From NCBI GenBank assembly GCA_900320765.1, contig ONTN01000073.1, forward strand, positions 1 to 6,922: DNA of 6,922 nt, in the 5' to 3' direction. The notes beneath the pieces were generated by a model. That model saw only the letters and a list, made by a program, of their open reading frames with translations, did no database searches and was not told where the DNA came from. Numbering within the stretch: the first letter of the stretch is position 1; each line of letters begins with the position of its first letter. The translations under genes and the position numbers were made by a program. Shown piece by piece: positions 4,369-6,922 of this stretch. The stretch is from an uncultured Eubacteriales bacterium. Lineage in GTDB: Bacteria; Bacillota; Clostridia; Oscillospirales; Oscillospiraceae.

Positions 4369-5184
4369 TCAGTCCTCCAAATATCCCTCGCGGACGTTTA
4401 AGCCGAGCTCACTCGCGAGCTTTCGCAGCATTAGGTCGGTTATCGAATTGCGGACGGGGAAGGGCGCTATCTTCAAATACACGTTCGCCGCCTTGTCGGC
4501 TGTTTCGATAAGGCCGCACGCCTCGTCAAGCGTTCTGCCTGCGGCGTATATCCCGTGCAGAGCCCAGATTATAAGGCGGGAGCGGCTCATCTTTTCAGCC
4601 GTCGCCTCTCCGATCTCAACGGTACCGCAGGGCATCCACGGTAAAAGACCGACCCCGTCCGGGAATACCATTATGCTCTCCGTGCACATTTTCCAAAGCG
4701 TTCTTGTGAACGCCCTCTCGTCGAGCTCGTGAACGTGGGTCATCGAGATAAGATCGTTTGGATGGCAGTGCATTATAACGCGGTTTTCCGGGTCGGCCCT
4801 GAGACGGACTGCGTGGCTCATCATATGCGTTGGAAACTCGGAGGTAAACCTGCCGCCGCCGTTAAAGCCCCAAAGGAGCTCTGCCGAGCCCCCGTCCTCC
4901 GATATCCTGACGATGCCGAGATTTGCGGCGGGATCGTACCTGACGTTTCTGAAATAGCTTCCCGTCGCGGTAACGAGAAAGTATCTTCCGGCGAGGCTTC
5001 CGGCTGAAAAACCGATAGGGAGGACGCGCAGAACGTTCGTAACGTCGAGATACTCCCGCACCTCAGTCTCATCGAGAAGAAGGCTTATATTGCCGCTGTT
5101 TCTCTCGTCCCACCCAAGAGCGTACATATTCGCGGTCGTTCGTGCGATTTCGGTAATAAACGGAGCCTCAAGTATATTTTTCAT
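4369..5184 (-). CDS. rhaD: Rhamnulose-1-phosphate aldolase
   Basis: This class II, zinc-dependent cytosolic aldolase splits L-rhamnulose 1-phosphate into dihydroxyacetone phosphate and L-lactaldehyde, the last step of L-rhamnose breakdown. The 271-residue length is close to the 274 of E. coli RhaD. Landmarks follow the family in order: GWDERNSGNIS (24-34), TATGSYFRNVRYDPAANLGIV (72-92), the TSEFPTH segment with the catalytic Glu116, the zinc ligands His139 and His141 (VIMHCHPND), FPDGVGLLPWM (174-184), and the third zinc ligand His210 (WALHGIYAAG), then TLDEACGLIETADKAA. The ATG at 5184 is chosen because the homology begins there (MKNILEAPF) and an AGGGG site lies 7 nt upstream; a frame extension upstream overlaps the yolD-like gene. 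It starts 10 bp after that gene's stop, so it is probably co-transcribed. No other rhamnose gene (isomerase, kinase, transporter) is in the window. A fuculose-phosphate-type aldolase is less likely given the length and DGVGLLPWM motif. Confidence 0.92.
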   Translation of the reverse strand: MKNILEAPFITEIARTTANMYALGWDERNSGNISLLLDETEVREYLDVTNVLRVLPIGFSAGSLAGRYFLVTATGSYFRNVRYDPAANLGIVRISEDGGSAELLWGFNGGGRFTSEFPTHMMSHAVRLRADPENRVIMHCHPNDLISMTHVHELDERAFTRTLWKMCTESIMVFPDGVGLLPWMPCGTVEIGEATAEKMSRSRLIIWALHGIYAAGRTLDEACGLIETADKAANVYLKIAPFPVRNSITDLMLRKLASELGLNVREGYLED

Positions 5185-5194
5185 CCTAATACCC

Positions 5195-5533
5195 CTATTC
5201 GTAAAGTATGTCGTCGATATCGTCAAAGAATATCTTTTCATCGCCGATCTTAAGAAACAGCTCAAGCTTGTCAACGGCTGTCACAATCCCGGTCGTTAAA
5301 GCGTACTCGCCCGAGGAATAGTGCCTGACGGAAACCTTGAGCCCCTTTCTCAGGGAGATAAGCTTCTCGTTCAGCGCCTCCTCGGCGTCCTCGCTGAGCA
5401 CGGCCTTTTCCACGAAGCCCAGCTCGCGTCTCTTTTTCTCAAGCGCCGCCTCAAGCCCGGAGAGAGCGTCAAAGGACGAAAACTGCTTTGCCCTGTCCGC
5501 AATGCTCATTCTGTGATCGGGTCTATTCGCCAC
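5195..5533 (-). CDS. YolD-like protein, partner of the UvrX-type polymerase
   Basis: A 112-residue protein with the YolD family opening (DHRMSIADRAKQFSSFDALSGLEAAL, compare the usual MSxxDRAxQFAPFxAL), a charged helical middle (30-62) and a beta-rich C-terminal half (KVSVRHYSSGEYALTTGIVTAVDKLELFLKIGDEKIFFDDIDDI). YolD-like genes are regularly found next to UvrX/YqjW Y-family polymerases in Bacillota and are thought to act with them, as UmuD does with UmuC, although they are unrelated to UmuD. The GTG at 5533 is chosen over an upstream TTG because a GGAGGG site sits about 8 nt before it and the family homology begins soon after. The gene overlaps the polymerase stop by 11 bp, so translation is probably coupled. 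Confidence 0.85.
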   Translation of the reverse strand: MANRPDHRMSIADRAKQFSSFDALSGLEAALEKKRRELGFVEKAVLSEDAEEALNEKLISLRKGLKVSVRHYSSGEYALTTGIVTAVDKLELFLKIGDEKIFFDDIDDILYE

Positions 5534-6800
5534 TTTTATGCCCTCCGATCTGCCTGTTGCGCTCGCGCCGCGTTGCCGCGTCCTCAAAATCCATTCCCTT
5601 GAGTATGGCGTTTTTGCCGTGCTTTTTTTGTATTTTCAGCACGGCCTCCTGGACCTTTCTGTTCTTTATAAGCTCGGAGCCGTCATTCTCCGCGTCGAAA
5701 ATGCTCGCCTGGAAGAAGCCCGGATCGTCGATAAGATCGCCGGTTGAAATGTTGATCCTTCTTATCGGCGCTTTCTTATCCGCTGTGCTCTCAAAAAGGG
5801 AGAGCATAGCGGGGATCATAACGCTGTCTGCGTTCGTCTCGGAGCCGAGATTTACAGTTCCGCCCGATGGCTTTTTGGATATCGAGCTCGAATAGCCTAT
5901 ATAGAGGCCGAGAGACGAGGTCACGAGCCCCTTATCCACCATATCGAGGGAGAGAGAGTCGGTCATCTCCTTTAATATGATCTTCGCTTCCTCAAAGCTG
6001 TAATCGCGCATAAGCACCTGACCGGAGGAGAGCGACTTTGAGCGCGGCCTGTACGCCTTTATATCCGCTATGGTGACGGGCTCGATGCCCCTTGAGTGAT
6101 CGATAAGCAGCTCGGCGTCAATCCCGAATTCCTTGTAGAGCACGGCCTCGTCCGCCTCCGCTATCCCGCGCATATCGAATATCCCGAGGCGGGCAAGCCG
6201 CCTTGCCGTTCCGGGGCCGACGCGCCAGAAGTCCGTAAGCGGCCGGTGACGCCAAAGCTTCGCCCTGTAGCTCTCCTCATCGAGCTCCCCGATAAAATCG
6301 GGGGAGTGCTTCGCCGTTATATCAAGGGCGATCTTGGCAAGATAGAGATTCGTTCCTATCCCTGCCGTCGCCCTTACTCCGACGGCCTCTGTCACCTTTC
6401 CCATAAGGAATATCGCCATTTCGCGCGGCGTCATACCGTAGGTTTTGAGGTAGCAGGTTATATCGAGAAAGGCCTCGTCTATCGAATAGACGTAGATATC
6501 GTCGGGCGAAACATAGCGCAGGTATGTCCCGTAGATATCGGCGGCATAGTCTATATACTTCTTCATACGGGGCGGAGCGATTATATAATCGATGCTCTCG
6601 GGTATCTCATATACGCGGCATCTGTTTTTAACTCCGAGAGCCTTCATCGAGGGGCTTACAGCAAGGCAGATAGTGCCGGTCGAACGCTCGGGATCGGCGA
6701 CGACGAGATTCGTAGTCATCGGGTCAAGGCCACGCTCTACGCATTCAACGGATGCGTAAAAGCTTTTAAGGTCGATGCATAAATAAACTCTGCCGCTCAA
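5523..6800 (-). CDS. Y-family DNA polymerase of the UvrX/YqjW (ImpB/MucB/SamB) type
   Basis: Translesion polymerase that copies damaged DNA with low fidelity. The 425 residues include the palm metal ligands Asp10 (CIDLKSFYASVE) and Asp108-Glu109 (SIDEAFLD), a likely steric gate at Tyr15, the AGIGTNLYLAKIALD segment (146-160), the helix-hairpin-helix thumb (FWRVGPGTARRLARLGI, 191-207), a little-finger domain (about 245-350) and a probable sliding-clamp motif QASIF (364-368). The C-terminal KHGKNAILKGMDFEDAATRR stretch and RNRQIGGHK ending are characteristic of the UvrX/YqjW branch rather than classical DinB. The TTG at 6800 is chosen because AAAGGAG (6810-6816) lies 9 nt upstream and the catalytic N-terminus begins there. 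It is the first gene of a minus-strand operon with the yolD-like gene and rhaD. All catalytic residues are present, so it should be active. Homologues are often on prophages and ICEs as well as chromosomes. Confidence 0.93.
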   Translation of the reverse strand: MSGRVYLCIDLKSFYASVECVERGLDPMTTNLVVADPERSTGTICLAVSPSMKALGVKNRCRVYEIPESIDYIIAPPRMKKYIDYAADIYGTYLRYVSPDDIYVYSIDEAFLDITCYLKTYGMTPREMAIFLMGKVTEAVGVRATAGIGTNLYLAKIALDITAKHSPDFIGELDEESYRAKLWRHRPLTDFWRVGPGTARRLARLGIFDMRGIAEADEAVLYKEFGIDAELLIDHSRGIEPVTIADIKAYRPRSKSLSSGQVLMRDYSFEEAKIILKEMTDSLSLDMVDKGLVTSSLGLYIGYSSSISKKPSGGTVNLGSETNADSVMIPAMLSLFESTADKKAPIRRINISTGDLIDDPGFFQASIFDAENDGSELIKNRKVQEAVLKIQKKHGKNAILKGMDFEDAATRRERNRQIGGHKSGE

Positions 6801-6833
6801 GCGCCGACACTCCTTTCGAGATATTTCGTTTTT

Positions 6834-6862
6834 ATTATATCACACGCTATGTTTATTTTACA
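6834..6862 (-). promoter_or_regulatory. Promoter of the uvrX-yolD-rhaD operon
   Basis: On the minus strand a perfect TATAAT (6834-6839) carries an extended-10 TG; the -35 at 17 bp spacing is weak (TGTAAA, 6857-6862). A near-palindrome CGAGAT/ATTTCG (6817-6828) lies between the start site and the ribosome site. The usual Gram-positive LexA box (GAAC-N4-GTTC) is not visible from 6801 to the window end. Confidence 0.6.
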
Positions 6863-6885
6863 GGGAATAAGCAAATATTTTCCTC

Positions 6886-6914
6886 TTGCAAAACGCATAC
6901 AGGCGGTATATAAT
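6886..6914 (+). promoter_or_regulatory. Rightward promoter for a gene beyond the window
   Basis: On the plus strand TTGCAA (6886-6891), exactly 17 bp and a perfect TATAAT (6909-6914) form a good SigA-type promoter pointing out of the window. It is divergent from the uvrX promoter, with about 24 bp between the two -35 boxes. Transcription would begin near the last bases given, so its gene is not visible. Confidence 0.55.
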
Positions 6915-6922
6915 AGCTATCA

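Noticed and set aside
5534..5587. Upstream TTG start for the yolD-like gene
   Set aside because: It would extend far into the polymerase gene, has no ribosome site, and adds residues outside the YolD family homology.

Overview
The window looks like a patchwork chromosomal segment from a Gram-positive anaerobe of the Bacillota, most likely class Clostridia. This is inferred from strong GGAGG-type Shine-Dalgarno sites, TG-extended -10 promoters, TTG/GTG starts, a VanZ-family protein and a UvrX-type polymerase paired with a YolD-like protein. The organism cannot be named from sequence alone. Three compositional blocks are visible: a GC-rich left part (1-2523), a more AT-rich middle (about 2560-4340), and a right part (4369-6800) of intermediate composition that uses ATA isoleucine codons freely.

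Left block (1-2523): remains of an integrative or plasmid-like element. A minus-strand hypothetical gene runs off the left edge (start at 622, with its own promoter). After an intergenic stretch with a dyad, an orphan terminator and a palindrome come three plus-strand pieces: a small ORF with no visible start (810-1016), a ParB N-terminal domain cut short at 1381, and a tyrosine recombinase with all six catalytic residues but no N-terminus (1441-2523). ParB and the integrase are joined out of frame near position 1363, which reads as a deletion junction.

Middle block (2453-4340): the last 22 codons of the integrase plus the hairpin after it (2453-2557) occur again 762 bp downstream (3215-3319), 97 of 105 positions identical. 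Between the copies lies one minus-strand vanZ-like gene with its own promoter and a possible operator. After the second copy lies a second minus-strand gene, a 7-helix membrane protein of unknown function, again with its own promoter and operator-like dyad. Both genes end at a copy of the hairpin, which has a U4 tract on the minus strand. The layout is therefore integrase tail/hairpin, cargo, integrase tail/hairpin, cargo. It resembles stacked integrations or a cassette-like accretion and is the most interesting structure here.

Right block (4369-6800, minus strand): a compact three-gene operon, uvrX-like Y-family polymerase, then yolD-like (11-bp overlap), then rhamnulose-1-phosphate aldolase (10-bp gap). 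The first two are a known SOS-mutagenesis pairing; the sugar aldolase is an unexpected third member. A consensus-like promoter at 6886-6914 points rightward out of the window to a divergent gene not included here.
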